Source: Syntrophomonadaceae bacterium
GTDB taxonomy: Bacteria; Bacillota_B; Syntrophomonadia; Syntrophomonadales; Syntrophomonadaceae
Reading direction: 5' to 3'
Assembly (NCBI GenBank): GCA_030627145.1
Contig: DAOUSQ010000023.1
Location: 1-10,639, forward strand
Length of the DNA: 10,639 bases
Shown here: positions 1-6,479 of the stretch, one piece after another
Position numbering within the stretch: the first letter of the stretch is position 1
Layout: each line of letters opens with the position of its first letter
Made by a program: the position numbers and the translations under genes
The notes under the pieces: generated by a model
Database searches by the model: none
Told to the model about the DNA's origin: nothing
What the model saw: the letters and a program-made list of their open reading frames with translations, nothing else

Positions 1-89
1 TACCAGGCTGTCCTGGAGTGGTTAGTAACACCTTCCAAACTGTTTTTTGACACACTTTTTTATTTCTTAGCTGGAGCAATTGAAAAAAA
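1..89 (+). other. Open reading frame fragment cut by the ISL3 element
   Basis: Reading the plus strand from base 1 gives about 30 codons without a stop (begins YQAVLEWLVTPSKLFF, then a hydrophobic FDTLFYFLAGAIEKK) that run straight into the left end of the insertion sequence. The composition looks like a real hydrophobic C-proximal segment and there is no start in the window. On the far side of the element a short plus-strand frame (1489-1545) reads LIYTISGLKHLAGTEKLF and stops. The two may be halves of one interrupted gene. I do not recognise the family, and a chance open frame is possible. Confidence 0.3.
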
Positions 90-95
90 GGCATA

Positions 96-112
96 CTCGC
101 TATTTAGTATGG
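96..112 (+). repeat. Left terminal inverted repeat core of ISL3 element
   Basis: The 17 bases CTCGCTATTTAGTATGG are the exact reverse complement of 1468-1484. Outward similarity continues weakly to a GG near base 90. Confidence 0.9.
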
Positions 113-147
113 ACAAACAATTATTCCTTATGAAATGGGAAACTCAA

Positions 148-1374
148 TCAAGCTCCATGAGAAATAAAATCCAAATTGAGTTTGCCCGCAATCAAATAAC
201 ACATTGTAATCAAGTTCTTGGTAGTACGGTATCCTCTAGCTTTAGCTTTAGCAGCTTGTATTAGACTATTAATCCCTTCAAGCATGCCGTTGGATCTTCG
301 GTTTTTGGACCAGTTAAGAATTCCGGCCCAGTGCTCTTTTATCGTTTTTGCAGCTTTCTTTATTGGTTCCAGGCGACTGTGGGTAGCCCAGAAGTACCAC
401 TTTTGTAGATATACTGCTCCTGATTGCAGATCAGGTTGTTGAAACAAACCCTGAAAGCTAAGTTTTATCCCATAGGCTCGTTCTGTTATGCTGTTTAATC
501 CACGTAGCAATTGCATTTTTTTCTCTTGCTTCTGAGTCAAGTTCTGCGGGTTTTTCAGCCAAAGGTATCGGGTGCCTTTTAACCATGGATTTGCTTTTCT
601 TTCTTGACGGCGTACTTCATCTAATGCTTCATTGATAATCTTAACGATATGAAACTTATCAAATGTCAGTGCAGCATGAGAAAACGATCCCTTAACCCCA
701 CTGATAAAAGAAGGAGACATATCACAACAAATATTTTTAATGTTTTCGGGTTTACCTTGATGTTCTATTAGATCTTGACGAAACTTTACTACTGTTTCTT
801 TTCCTTTACCTTCGGTCACATAAAGGATCTTAGCTGTTTCCAGGTCAGCGAATATGGATATATAGTTGTGCCCTCGTTTAGAAGCTGTTTCATCTATTCC
901 CACATTCGCAACTTCTGAATAATCAGCTTCTGATCTAGCTTTTTGGACATAAGCATCTAGCATGTGCCACAACCGGGTATCATGTTCACCAACTAGTCTA
1001 GCAATAGCACGGACAGGCATTTGCTGTGCTAGAGTAAGAATGTATGCTTCAAAAAGCAAAGTAAAACCACTACGAGGACGTGCCCATGGAACCTGAACCG
1101 TGCATACTCCGCAATCGGGACATTTAACTCGGGGTTCTCGAGCATGAAGATAAGCCTTGTGTTGAAAGAAATTGAGATGTCTCCAGACTCTTTCTTCACT
1201 ATCGTAAACGCCAACTTCTTTACCACAGTGGGGACAGGCAAATTTACTGCCTGCTTTGAAGTCAAGATGTATATCCAATTGCTTCTCTGACACTGAAAAG
1301 ACTACTTCTTTAACCTGCCAGGGAGTTTGCAATCCTAATGCTAATGTAAATAACTGCTGTTGATCGTTAAACAT
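148..1374 (-). CDS. ISL3-family DDE transposase
   Basis: The product (408 aa) catalyses cut-and-paste movement of the surrounding element. The N-terminus carries a zinc-binding part with CPHCGK (about residues 47-52) and CPDCGVC (about 85-91), followed by a helix-turn-helix-like segment with MPVRAIARLVGEHDTRLW. The RNase H-fold catalytic domain shows VGIDETASKRG (first Asp), NICCDMSPSF (second Asp) and, near the end, MLEGINSLIQAAKAKARGYR (the Glu with the typical ISL3 tail). Length is usual for the family and the frame is unbroken, so the enzyme may be active. The ATG at 1374 is preceded by AGGAG at an 8-base spacing. Alternatives within the transposase superfamily are unlikely given the combined Cys motifs and GINSLIQ signature. 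Confidence 0.95.
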   Translation of the reverse strand: MFNDQQQLFTLALGLQTPWQVKEVVFSVSEKQLDIHLDFKAGSKFACPHCGKEVGVYDSEERVWRHLNFFQHKAYLHAREPRVKCPDCGVCTVQVPWARPRSGFTLLFEAYILTLAQQMPVRAIARLVGEHDTRLWHMLDAYVQKARSEADYSEVANVGIDETASKRGHNYISIFADLETAKILYVTEGKGKETVVKFRQDLIEHQGKPENIKNICCDMSPSFISGVKGSFSHAALTFDKFHIVKIINEALDEVRRQERKANPWLKGTRYLWLKNPQNLTQKQEKKMQLLRGLNSITERAYGIKLSFQGLFQQPDLQSGAVYLQKWYFWATHSRLEPIKKAAKTIKEHWAGILNWSKNRRSNGMLEGINSLIQAAKAKARGYRTTKNLITMCYLIAGKLNLDFISHGA

Positions 1375-1467
1375 TTTCTCATCTCCTGTAAAAAATCGAA
1401 TTGTTTATACTTTCTACAAGATGAGGTCTAGTCCTGCTAGCTGTTTTTTATCTTGAGATTGACTTAC

Positions 1468-1484
1468 CCATACTAAATAGCGAG
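1468..1484 (-). repeat. Right terminal inverted repeat core of ISL3 element
   Basis: The 17 bases CCATACTAAATAGCGAG are the perfect inverse of the left core at 96-112. Confidence 0.9.
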
Positions 1485-1489
1485 GAACC

Positions 1490-1554
1490 TGATTTACACC
1501 ATATCAGGGCTGAAACATCTGGCGGGCACGGAAAAGTTGTTTTAAGATGGACAA
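1490..1554 (+). other. Short non-IS spacer with a possible gene tail
   Basis: Between the IS end and the dehydratase-like gene there are about 65 bases. A plus-strand frame through them ends at TAA 1543-1545 and reads as a plausible C-terminus (ISGLKHLAGTEKLF). It may be the distal end of the frame seen at 1-89. I see no clear hairpin that would terminate the minus-strand transcript arriving from the right. Confidence 0.25.
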
Positions 1555-2687
1555 TCATTTTTCTATCATCTCAAGCATGGCTTCAATACGAATTTTCAAG
1601 CTTTCTAGATCAGATGATGAGTAATCAGTCTCCAGGTGTAAATAGGGGAGCTCATTTTTTCGTACTAATTGGGCCACGTGATACGCTTCAATATTATAGG
1701 TATGACATGCCTGCCAGGTTAAATCAATTACTGCATCTACTTGGAAATCATCTATCATACGCTGTAATAATTCCGTCCTGTAAGGATTTGGGCTCATACA
1801 GGAACAGGGGATTTTAATATATTTATTAGCCAGAGCTACTATTGGGTCATCATATTTAGTATCTGTTTGTAGTTCCAGAGTTTTATAGCCACTACAGAGT
1901 TCCATAGCCACCACATAAGCCCCTAGTTCTTCCGTCAGGAGGATGACTTTTTCAGTTCCAATACCTACCGGGCAACCGGTAAGGAGTATGCGAGGCTTGC
2001 TTTTTGCTGACTGCGGGGTAGTAGAAAGGATATTTTCTCTCAATTCTTCCAGCATTTTTATAACTTCCTCTTCATCGGTACAGAAACTCCTGGACCAGGC
2101 TATGGTTAAAAGGTCCTGCCCGCTTAAGGGGGGTGGGTCCATCTTATTAAGGTCACATATAGCCTTCAATGCAGCTGTTTCGCGGTTTACAAGTTTAATA
2201 GCTTTCCAGATATCACCATCCCTAATTGAAACATTTAGTTCATCCTCGATACGTTTACGTAATCGCCTGAGTTCTTCTACCCACATATCAAGTGTATGCT
2301 CGTAATTTGTATAAGGCAACTGCATAACATAAACGGGTTTTAATTTCTGCATTATTTCAAACATTTTCTTTTTTCCATCACAGGTAGTTTCACCAATAAT
2401 AAAATCAGAAAAATAGAAAAAAGGACAGGTACCTGTAGCTCCAAAGCCGTAGGATGACTTTACCAGTGGGCATAAATTGCGTGGCAAAACCTCCTCTGCT
2501 GCGGGTATGGGTTTCTCGCTGGTGCCGCAGAGCCCAACTGGTATAGCTCCTGCTGCAATAACCAGTTCACTGGGAGTATAGGTGCAGTAGCGGCCAACTA
2601 CTTTCCCCCTTTTTCTTTGAAATCTTTAATTCGCATAATACTAATTTCTCGTATCTTAGAAAAATCATCTATATTAGTCCTGAACAT
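1555..2687 (-). pseudogene. 2-hydroxyacyl-CoA dehydratase / double-cubane-cluster reductase-like protein, frame changed at codon 29
   Basis: Two overlapping frames together encode one protein of about 377 aa. Frame one starts at ATG 2687 (AGGAG 9 bases upstream) and reads MFRTNIDDF...FKEKGGK before TAG at 2598-2600. The other frame continues at once with VVGRYCTYTPSELVIAAGAI, then GLCGT, LPRNLCPLVKSSYGF, GTCPFF, ETTCDGKKKMFE, and later LLTGCPVGIG, ELCSGYK, IPCSCMSPNPYR and WQACHTYNIE. The many cysteines and the TCDGKKK motif are typical of the HgdB/FldC superfamily; the LPRNLCPLVKSSYGF block is most like double-cubane (YjiM-type) anaerobic reductases, which take electrons from an ATP-driven activase such as the one upstream. 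If translated only to the TAG, the product is a useless 29-mer. The frame change could be a one-base deletion, a sequencing error, or recoding at GGGAAAG. The substrate is unknown. Confidence 0.85.
2601..2607 (-). promoter_or_regulatory. G GGA AAG heptamer followed by TAG: possible -1 slippage site
   Basis: On the minus strand the zero frame reads GGG GGA AAG TAG. The last seven bases before the stop, G GGA AAG, fit the X XXY YYZ rule for -1 slippage, and moving back one base yields GTA GTT GGC, which restores the conserved protein exactly. From established knowledge, GGGAAAG is the slip site used between lambda tail genes G and T. I do not see a convincing stem-loop at the usual 5-9 base spacing; a small CCAG-TGAA-CTGG hairpin lies further downstream. 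A simple indel remains the more likely reading. Confidence 0.35.
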
Positions 2688-3123
2688 AAGTAGTACTCCT
2701 TTCTGCCTGTATAAAATGAGCCATTTTAAAAAATGGGCAGGTACCATCCAGGCGTGCTCCGACTGATGCCTTGATCAAAGGGCAGGTGTTGGCAGGTAAA
2801 ACCTTTTCCCCGCCGGGTACCCAGAACTGGGCCCCCCCGCATAAGCCGGTGGCAATGCCTCCGGCAGCAAAAATGACTTCATCAGGAACATAAACACAAA
2901 AGGTACCGCATATCTTGCCGCCCTTCTTCTGGTGTTGAATCAATTCTGCCGGGCGTACTCCATGAATTTCTGCCACAACAAAATTAAAGTAATCCATCTC
3001 TTCGGGGCGATTTTCCTGGGAAAGGTAAATGTCGCCAAAGACTTCAGGAAGCCCCTCATATAATACATCGTGCTTTTCCAGGTCCATCCCCAGTTCACTT
3101 CACATTTGACGGTAATAAGCCAT
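2674..3123 (-). pseudogene. Truncated double-cubane/dehydratase-like paralogue with in-frame TGA
   Basis: The natural start is ATG 3121-3123, preceded by AAGGAG with good spacing. It reads MAYYRQM, then TGA (3100-3102), then SELGMDLEKHDVLYEGL in the same frame. The protein continues through KKGGKICGTFCVYVPDE, GLCGGAQFWVPGGEKVL, TCPLIKASVGARLDGTCPFF and then stops, just before the place where the TCDGKK motif should be. About two thirds of the usual 370-430 residues are missing. Homologues as I remember them carry a Trp (TGG) where the TGA stands, so this is most simply a nonsense mutation; an internal ATG at 3087 could still give a 137-aa stub. The 3' end overlaps the ribosome binding site and first codons of the next copy, so a deletion probably joined the middle of this gene to the head of its neighbour. 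Confidence 0.8.
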
Positions 3124-3213
3124 AAATTATCATCTCCTTCTTATCATTTTTTTATTATTATTGATTAGGACAATTATCGTAATGACCTTGATCCCAATTA
3201 ACTTGCAAAATAT

Positions 3214-3975
3214 TTAGTCTTCGCAGGCTAATAAAGCCGCCCCCAGGGCTCCGGTGTACTGGCAGATTTCCGGGACTATAACTGCATGTCCTAGTTCTTC
3301 CATTAAAGCTCTCTGGACTCCTGGATTCATAGCCACTCCTCCGGTAAAAGCAATTTTTTCATTTACGCCCAGGCGTCTGACCATAGCTGCCACCCGTTTG
3401 CCCACTGACTGGTGTAAACCTGCTGTTATACCCTCTTTAGGGGTTCCATGAGCCATGAGGCCAATTATTTCAGATTCAGCAAAAACGGTACACATACTGT
3501 TTATGTTAACGATCTGTTTAGGGTCTTCAGCGTTACCCAGTTCACTTACATCCATACCCAGAGCGGTGGCCATTACCTGTAAAAAACGACCTGTCCCTGC
3601 CGCACACTTATCGTTCATAGCAAAATCAACTACCCGGCCCTGTTCATTAATACTGATAACCTTACTGTCCTGACCTCCTATATCAATAATAGTCCTTACA
3701 TCAGGATAGATGGCAGATATACCCCGTGCATGGCATTTAATCTCAGTAATCGTTTTATCGGCGCCTGTAAACGCTACCCTGCCGTAACCAGTAGCATATA
3801 ACCGCTTTACCTGTGAACGATCCAGCCCGGAGGTATCCAGCAGCTGTACTATTAGCTGTTGTGCAGCGTCTCGTGGACTCCAACCTGTAGGTAGCAGGGA
3901 TCTGTACTGTTTTTCACCATTAAGCAGTACTCCTTTTGAAGCAGTAGAACCAATGTCCAATCCTATACCAACCAT
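3214..3975 (-). CDS. ATP-dependent activase/reductase of the 2-hydroxyacyl-CoA dehydratase (HgdC, BadF/BadG) family
   Basis: This cytosolic protein would use ATP hydrolysis to inject a low-potential electron into its dehydratase or double-cubane partner. The ASKHA fold is clear: GLDIGSTASKGVLL (phosphate 1), DIGGQDSKVI (phosphate 2) and FTGGVAMNPGVQ (adenosine loop). Two cysteines, in NDKCAAGTGRFL and NSMCTVFAESEIIGL, are the expected ligands of the [4Fe-4S] cluster bridging a homodimer. I place the start at ATG 3975, where MVGIGLDIGST begins as in the family, with GGAG 11 bases upstream; the open frame runs 28 codons further up but that leader is AT-rich and has no ribosome site. About 253 aa, normal length, intact. 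Its two downstream partners on the same strand are both disrupted, so its function here may be lost or may serve another partner elsewhere. Confidence 0.92.
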   Translation of the reverse strand: MVGIGLDIGSTASKGVLLNGEKQYRSLLPTGWSPRDAAQQLIVQLLDTSGLDRSQVKRLYATGYGRVAFTGADKTITEIKCHARGISAIYPDVRTIIDIGGQDSKVISINEQGRVVDFAMNDKCAAGTGRFLQVMATALGMDVSELGNAEDPKQIVNINSMCTVFAESEIIGLMAHGTPKEGITAGLHQSVGKRVAAMVRRLGVNEKIAFTGGVAMNPGVQRALMEELGHAVIVPEICQYTGALGAALLACED

Positions 3976-4063
3976 ATTTCTATCAACTCCAGCAGTGTTT
4001 AAATCTTTAACTATAGTGTTAAAAGAGAAACAAATATAACAAAAAGTCATAATAAACATAATA

Positions 4064-4080
4064 TTATATTAACAATATAA
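4064..4080. promoter_or_regulatory. 17-bp AT palindrome upstream of the activase operon
   Basis: TTATATT-AAC-AATATAA is a perfect 7-bp inverted repeat with a 3-base centre, 89 bases before the activase start, inside very AT-rich DNA. It could be an operator or part of a promoter. The minus-strand core ATATTGTTA recurs at 7883-7891 in the other promoter region. In DNA this AT-rich, chance is a real alternative. Confidence 0.25.
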
Positions 4081-4330
4081 TACAACATAACATATAAAAA
4101 TGAAAGAAAAAATACGTACAATACGCATAGTTCGCAAAGACAATATAAACCCGGCTCAGGAAGGCTTAAGGATCAAGCCAACTTGCGGCCGGTCTTAATG
4201 CAGTAGTCCAAGGTAAAATGAATCGGGAAAAGCTCGAAAAAATCTGGGGCAGTTCCATTCGAATTATAACTAAAAGTTATTTGAAGTATATAAAGAATGC
4301 TGCTGTAAAATATATATACTGGGGAAGCAA
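4081..4330. other. Intergenic stretch without a recognisable gene
   Basis: The whole gap between the activase start (3975) and the transposase remnant (4440) has no convincing gene. A plus-strand 32-codon frame (4100-4198, MKEKIRTIRIVRKDN...) is charged but has no ribosome binding site. Around 4150-4260 base composition becomes less AT-rich, which hints at leftover coding DNA, but no frame gives a protein I recognise. The IS1182-like remnant begins at 4331. Confidence 0.4.
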
Positions 4331-4350
4331 GGGGACGTCAGACCGTGTGA
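4331..4350 (+). repeat. Left terminal inverted repeat of the IS1182-like remnant
   Basis: GGGGACGTCAGACCGTGTGA matches the reverse complement of 5000-5019 at 19 of 20 positions. Weaker inverse similarity (GAAGCA / TGCTTTC) continues outside. Confidence 0.88.
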
Positions 4351-4439
4351 GAAATGAGCTCAATTGGATTATCGATCTTCTGATATGGCGACTCCTGTTG
4401 CTTTTATTCTCGTGAATATATTTTTACTGCTAGGACTGC

Positions 4440-4916
4440 TTATGCAAGCTGCAGTCTTCTTACTATTTCCTTAACTCCCGGAATATTTATCACCCGTTTT
4501 ATGTTGTATGCCAGGAACGCGAGACAGGTTTCCGTTCGCACCGAATCTAAGCCTCGGGTTAAAAAATGACCATAACCCCAACTGCGTTTAATAGTCGTCC
4601 CGAAGGGATGCTCGACAATCATCTGTCGCTTGATGTAAAGCTTCTTGTTTTCCTGCGTCCTCTGGTTAACTTCATCAAGTAGCGCCTGGTCTATGTTTCT
4701 GTATATAGTTCTTCCTCGCTTGGACTTTGTACAGTGATCTTTCATTTCGCAGTTCTCGCAGGCCTTGTAGTTTCGGTAATTGCGACTGGTGATTTGACCT
4801 TTGTTTTTATGGTAGCTGCCAGGAAGCAGAATTTGACCGGTCGGACAAATGTAGTGATCATACTTTGAATTATACAAGAATTTGTCGTGATTGAATCCCT
4901 CATCCGCAGTATAGTA
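4440..4916 (-). pseudogene. IS1182-family transposase, C-terminal remnant
   Basis: About 158 codons are open, from [13 protein letters not shown] at the upstream edge down to the natural stop. ADEGF holds the second catalytic Asp of the DDE domain, and VEHPFGTTIKRSWGYGHF holds the Glu. Between them is the family's Cys cluster (CPTGQ, CENCEMKDHC). The ending LAFLAYNIKRVINI is also typical. The first Asp and the whole N-terminal half are missing, and an in-frame TGA closes the frame at 4917-4919, right where ABC-transporter sequence begins. A TTG at 4877 could start a 145-aa peptide, but it would not be a working enzyme. Confidence 0.88.
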
Positions 4917-4919
4917 TCA

Positions 4920-4994
4920 ACAGCTCTCTCAGGAGGTCAGAAACAAAGAGTCGCTCTGGGAAGAGCAATCGTAAGAGAACCGAAGGTATTCCTG
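4920..4994 (+). pseudogene. Captured fragment of an ABC-transporter ATPase gene
   Basis: The plus strand encodes [20 protein letters not shown] followed by KVFL, which is the ABC signature motif and the start of the Walker B segment, closest to MalK/UgpC-type sugar importer ATPases. Nothing before (no Walker A) or after (the DEP of Walker B is replaced by TFHTV and a stop in the terminal repeat) belongs to the family. The piece is only about 25 codons. It lies inside the IS termini and antisense to the transposase remnant, so it was inserted or left behind by a deletion within the element. It cannot make a functional protein. Confidence 0.8.
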
Positions 4995-4999
4995 ACTTT

Positions 5000-5019
5000 T
5001 CACACAGTCTGACGTCCCC
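5000..5019 (-). repeat. Right terminal inverted repeat of the IS1182-like remnant
   Basis: TCACACAGTCTGACGTCCCC is the inverse of 4331-4350 with one mismatch. Confidence 0.88.
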
Positions 5020-5026
5020 CTGCTTT

Positions 5027-5332
5027 CTAATTACCATAAATAACCTTTCCTACTCTGTCAATATGTTCCTTAAGCTCTTGATGATTTAGATGTGTATAAT
5101 CAACTACATCAAAAAAGTACGGTAATGGACCTTGTTCTTCTAACATTGAATGAAGAGCTGATAAAGTATCAAAGGTTATATTTTTACCATAAATAGCTAT
5201 ATCTACATCTGACCCTGGCTTGTAATTTCCCTTAGCTCTTGCCCCAAATATTACAGCCTTTTCTATCTCGGGAAAAGTGCTAATAACGTTAACGATATAA
5301 TCTAGATCAGATTCTCTTAATCCAAAACTCAT
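5027..5332 (-). CDS. MNT-type minimal nucleotidyltransferase (MntA-like antitoxin)
   Basis: A small protein (about 101 aa) of the DNA polymerase beta superfamily. The active site reads FGARAKGNYKPGSDVDIAIYG: the GSxxxG...GSDxD signature with Ala in place of the first Ser, and both metal-binding Asp residues present. Members of this family work as antitoxins of HEPN RNases, in known cases by adding AMP to the toxin. Two starts are possible (5338 and 5332). The first overlaps the HEPN stop as ATGA, but GGAGG ends one base before it, so the second ATG, 7 bases from GGAGG, is the better choice. The partner HEPN gene directly upstream is truncated, so the antitoxin may now be an orphan. The C-terminus (HIDRVGKVIYGN) looks complete. 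Confidence 0.88.
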   Translation of the reverse strand: MSFGLRESDLDYIVNVISTFPEIEKAVIFGARAKGNYKPGSDVDIAIYGKNITFDTLSALHSMLEEQGPLPYFFDVVDYTHLNHQELKEHIDRVGKVIYGN

Positions 5333-5334
5333 TA

Positions 5335-5521
5335 TCATTCCTCCAATTTAGAACAAAGCTTCTTGAACATTTTATAATATTGTTTTCTTATCAATGATTC
5401 TGCTTCCATTGCTTTTTCTTCATCATAAATATGAGCCATTAGATTCCTCTTTTCTAATGCATCAATCCATACATGACCATCACTAATTACGGGCCAAAGA
5501 GTTTCGAGTATTGCCATTATA
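5335..5521 (-). pseudogene. HEPN (HI0074-like) toxin, C-terminal remnant
   Basis: The recognisable part reads ILETLWPVISDGHVWIDALE, then KRNLMAHIYDEEKAMEAE. The R-x4-H motif (RNLMAH) is the RNase active site of HEPN toxins and IYDEE is the usual continuation. About 60 residues remain of a normal 130-145; the N-terminal helices are missing. Upstream of about 5521 the DNA is macrodomain coding sequence in another frame. An ATG at 5574 opens this frame for 79 codons, but its first part is macrodomain DNA read out of frame, so I do not take it as the native start. The stop overlaps the start of the nucleotidyltransferase gene, as in intact MNT-HEPN operons. Confidence 0.8.
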
Positions 5522-5656
5522 GTGAATTGCTCCTGCAACTCCACCACCCGGTCGCAGCTCAGCATTGGCTGCATTTACAATAGCGGTAATATCTGGCTGT
5601 GATGCTATATCCCCCTGGATTACTTCAATTTCAATTCCCGATACTTCTATTTTCAT
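5483..5656 (-). pseudogene. Macrodomain (ADP-ribose-binding) protein, N-terminal remnant
   Basis: The start at ATG 5656 is good: AAGGAGGG lies 8 bases upstream. The reading IEVIQGDIASQPDITAIVNA then ANAELRPGGGVAGAIH is the beginning of a macrodomain, with GDI, the VNAAN ribose/phosphate loop and the GGGVAGAI loop. Intact family members of about 170 aa hydrolyse or bind O-acetyl-ADP-ribose or ADP-ribosylated targets. Here homology ends at His (5522-5524), and the frame closes 13 codons later in what is HEPN coding DNA. The last two thirds are gone. A deletion joining two neighbouring genes is the simplest cause. Macrodomains do occur next to toxin-antitoxin genes, so the two were probably neighbours before. 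Confidence 0.85.
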
Positions 5657-5781
5657 AATAGATCCCTCCTTCAATACAATAATCTCTCCTAATTTCACTA
5701 ACCATAGTTATTTTGGTCTCACCTGGGTATTTTTCACTACTCGGTGTATTTCTCAAATGGGTATTTAGAATATCCAACTAT

Positions 5782-6462
5782 TTAGGAGAACTGCCTAATA
5801 TACCCTTCAATGTATTTTTTGACTGCGGCGGCAGGAGAATAAATACCGAAATGTCCTTCACACAGGATATCTGCTCTCAACTCGAGCAGCTTTTGCATAG
5901 ACTGGTGCCATTCCTTTAAATCCGAACCCCACTGTTTGCTAAATGGACCGTGAATATCCTGCCCGAATAAAACCCGTTTCCCGTTTATATCAGTATTAAC
6001 AGATATACTTCCCGGAGTATGTCCAGGAGTATGAATGCAATGCAGTTTAATTTTTCCCAGTTGCAGACTTTCATCTGAATGCAGGACCCTGTCTACTTTG
6101 ACTCCCTTGTAATCAATACCATACAATGGGGCGGCAGTAAGTGTCGGTAAACCCTCTTCAATAGCAGGCAGATCAAGTTCATGGGCAACGATATCTGCAA
6201 TAGTTCTTTCACTTATGTATTTAACCCCACCAATATGGTCGATATGACCATGAGTAAGAATAATATAGCGAATTGTATCGAGATTAACTCCGGCAGCAGT
6301 TATGTTGTTGAGAACGAGTTCTGCACCTGGCCCGGCACCTGTATCAATTAAAGCCGCTTCATCATTGTCTTGAAGAAGATAAACACAACAGTCCTCAGGA
6401 TATGACAGGTGGTCACCGCCCACCTGGTAAACACCCGGACAAATCTCCATCATACGTTTCAC
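5782..6462 (-). CDS. Metallo-beta-lactamase-fold hydrolase (glyoxalase II-like)
   Basis: A 226-aa soluble hydrolase with a complete set of metal ligands: THGHIDHIGG (HxHxDH), HTPGHTPGS, FGQDIHG (bridging Asp) and CEGHFG. The family cleaves thioesters, phosphodiesters and lactones; the closest general picture is a hydroxyacylglutathione-hydrolase-like enzyme, but the substrate cannot be named from sequence. The start is a GTG at 6462 with AAAGGAGGT 8 bases upstream; the ATG at 6453 is too far from that site. The gene stands about 200 bases downstream of the ThiF-like gene on the same strand and has its own strong ribosome site. No truncation or missing motif is seen. Confidence 0.88.
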   Translation of the reverse strand: MKRMMEICPGVYQVGGDHLSYPEDCCVYLLQDNDEAALIDTGAGPGAELVLNNITAAGVNLDTIRYIILTHGHIDHIGGVKYISERTIADIVAHELDLPAIEEGLPTLTAAPLYGIDYKGVKVDRVLHSDESLQLGKIKLHCIHTPGHTPGSISVNTDINGKRVLFGQDIHGPFSKQWGSDLKEWHQSMQKLLELRADILCEGHFGIYSPAAAVKKYIEGYIRQFS

Positions 6463-6479
6463 TAAAATAAACCTCCTTT

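Larger units (their letters stand above)
90..1489 (-). mobile_element. ISL3-family insertion sequence, apparently complete
   Basis: The element holds one intact minus-strand transposase gene between inverted repeats. The repeats share a perfect 17-bp core (96-112 and 1468-1484), and outside the core a GG dinucleotide occurs near each tip, which suggests ends close to 90 and 1489. The total length of about 1.4 kb fits the ISL3 family. The 8-bp flanks (82-89 and 1490-1497) do not match, so no target duplication is visible; the exact tips are therefore uncertain, or the element has recombined since insertion. Confidence 0.85.
4331..5019 (-). mobile_element. Internally deleted IS1182-like element (689 bp)
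   Basis: Terminal inverted repeats of 20 bp with one mismatch (4331-4350 and 5000-5019, both starting GGGGACGTCAGA) enclose a C-terminal transposase remnant and a fragment of an ABC-ATPase gene. Full IS1182 elements are more than twice as long, so the N-terminal transposase half is gone. Such a derivative could only move if a related transposase acted in trans. No target-site duplication is evident in the flanks (GCAA left, CTGC right). Its right tip lies only 7 bases past the end of the nucleotidyltransferase gene. Confidence 0.75.

Noticed and set aside
1943..2305. Plus-strand 120-codon open frame
   Set aside because: It is antisense to the conserved dehydratase-like coding sequence, Ser-rich, and without a ribosome site; it is a shadow frame.
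3100..3102. Selenocysteine at the in-frame TGA of the first double-cubane paralogue
   Set aside because: The window has selenium-linked genes, but the position is N-terminal and expected to be Trp, no convincing SECIS-like stem-loop follows the TGA, and the gene is truncated anyway.
4081..4330. tRNA, riboswitch or group II intron remnant in the gap
   Set aside because: No cloverleaf, domain V-like hairpin or known aptamer core could be traced by eye.
4218..4415. Plus-strand open frame of 65 codons
   Set aside because: It crosses the left terminal repeat of the IS1182-like remnant, has no ribosome site and gives a sequence of no recognisable family.
5565..5919. Plus-strand open frames opposite the macrodomain and hydrolase genes
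   Set aside because: They are antisense to clear coding motifs and have no initiation signal.
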